Both the position numbers and the translations under genes were made by a program. The notes under the pieces were generated by a model that was not told where the DNA came from, did no database searches, and was given only the letters and a program-made list of their open reading frames with translations. A DNA stretch of 5,110 nt from Lachnospiraceae bacterium UBA1251 (GTDB lineage Bacteria; Bacillota; Clostridia; Lachnospirales; Lachnospiraceae): NCBI GenBank assembly GCA_002308255.1, contig DBVZ01000085.1, positions 5,289 to 10,398 of the forward strand, in the 5' to 3' direction. Shown in pieces: positions 5,040 to 5,110 of this stretch (positions within the stretch are counted from its first letter, which is position 1; each line of letters starts with the position of its first letter).

Positions 5040-5110
<71 letters not shown>

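Overview
The window looks like chromosomal or accessory DNA of a fairly GC-rich member of the Firmicutes, probably a Lachnospiraceae-type clostridium. This rests on strong AGGAGG-like ribosome binding sites, sigma-A-type promoters with 17-bp spacers, and protein families typical of that group. No taxon can be proven from the sequence alone.

Layout, left to right. Positions 1-204 are a regulatory region. They hold an apparent leftward promoter whose -10 runs off the window edge, with a perfect 12-bp palindrome in its spacer. They also hold two 20-bp direct repeats with dyad arms and a small hairpin, and then the ribosome binding site of the first gene. Positions 205-879 (+) encode a von Willebrand A (VWA) protein with an intact MIDAS metal site. 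It converges, with only 3 bp between stop codons, on a minus-strand pair: a DUF5131 / phage Gp37-Gp68 family three-cysteine protein (883-1611) and, upstream of it, a 443-residue macro-domain protein (1712-3043). The macro-domain protein carries a low-complexity linker and a C-terminal helix-rich, HTH-like domain. The 260-bp divergent region 3044-3303 contains a near-consensus minus-strand promoter for the macro gene, overlapped by three AAACCGGC motifs. It also holds a strong orphan plus-strand terminator and a TTGCGC-N17-TATGAT promoter for the next gene. Positions 3304-4701 (+) encode a UmuC-like Y-family translesion DNA polymerase, followed after 26 bp by a short YolD-like gene (4728-4976), a recurrent pairing in Firmicutes. 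The right end has a tandem 19-bp hairpin repeat that probably terminates convergent transcripts, and the last 24 codons of a minus-strand gene recognised as larB.

How the genes may work together: the polymerase/YolD pair is a lesion-bypass module. The macro-domain protein should bind or hydrolyse ADP-ribose-type ligands, and its HTH-like tail suggests a ligand-responsive regulator. The VWA and DUF5131 proteins have no established specific role. An ADP-ribose-linked stress or DNA-damage island is an inference from co-location, not shown by the sequence.
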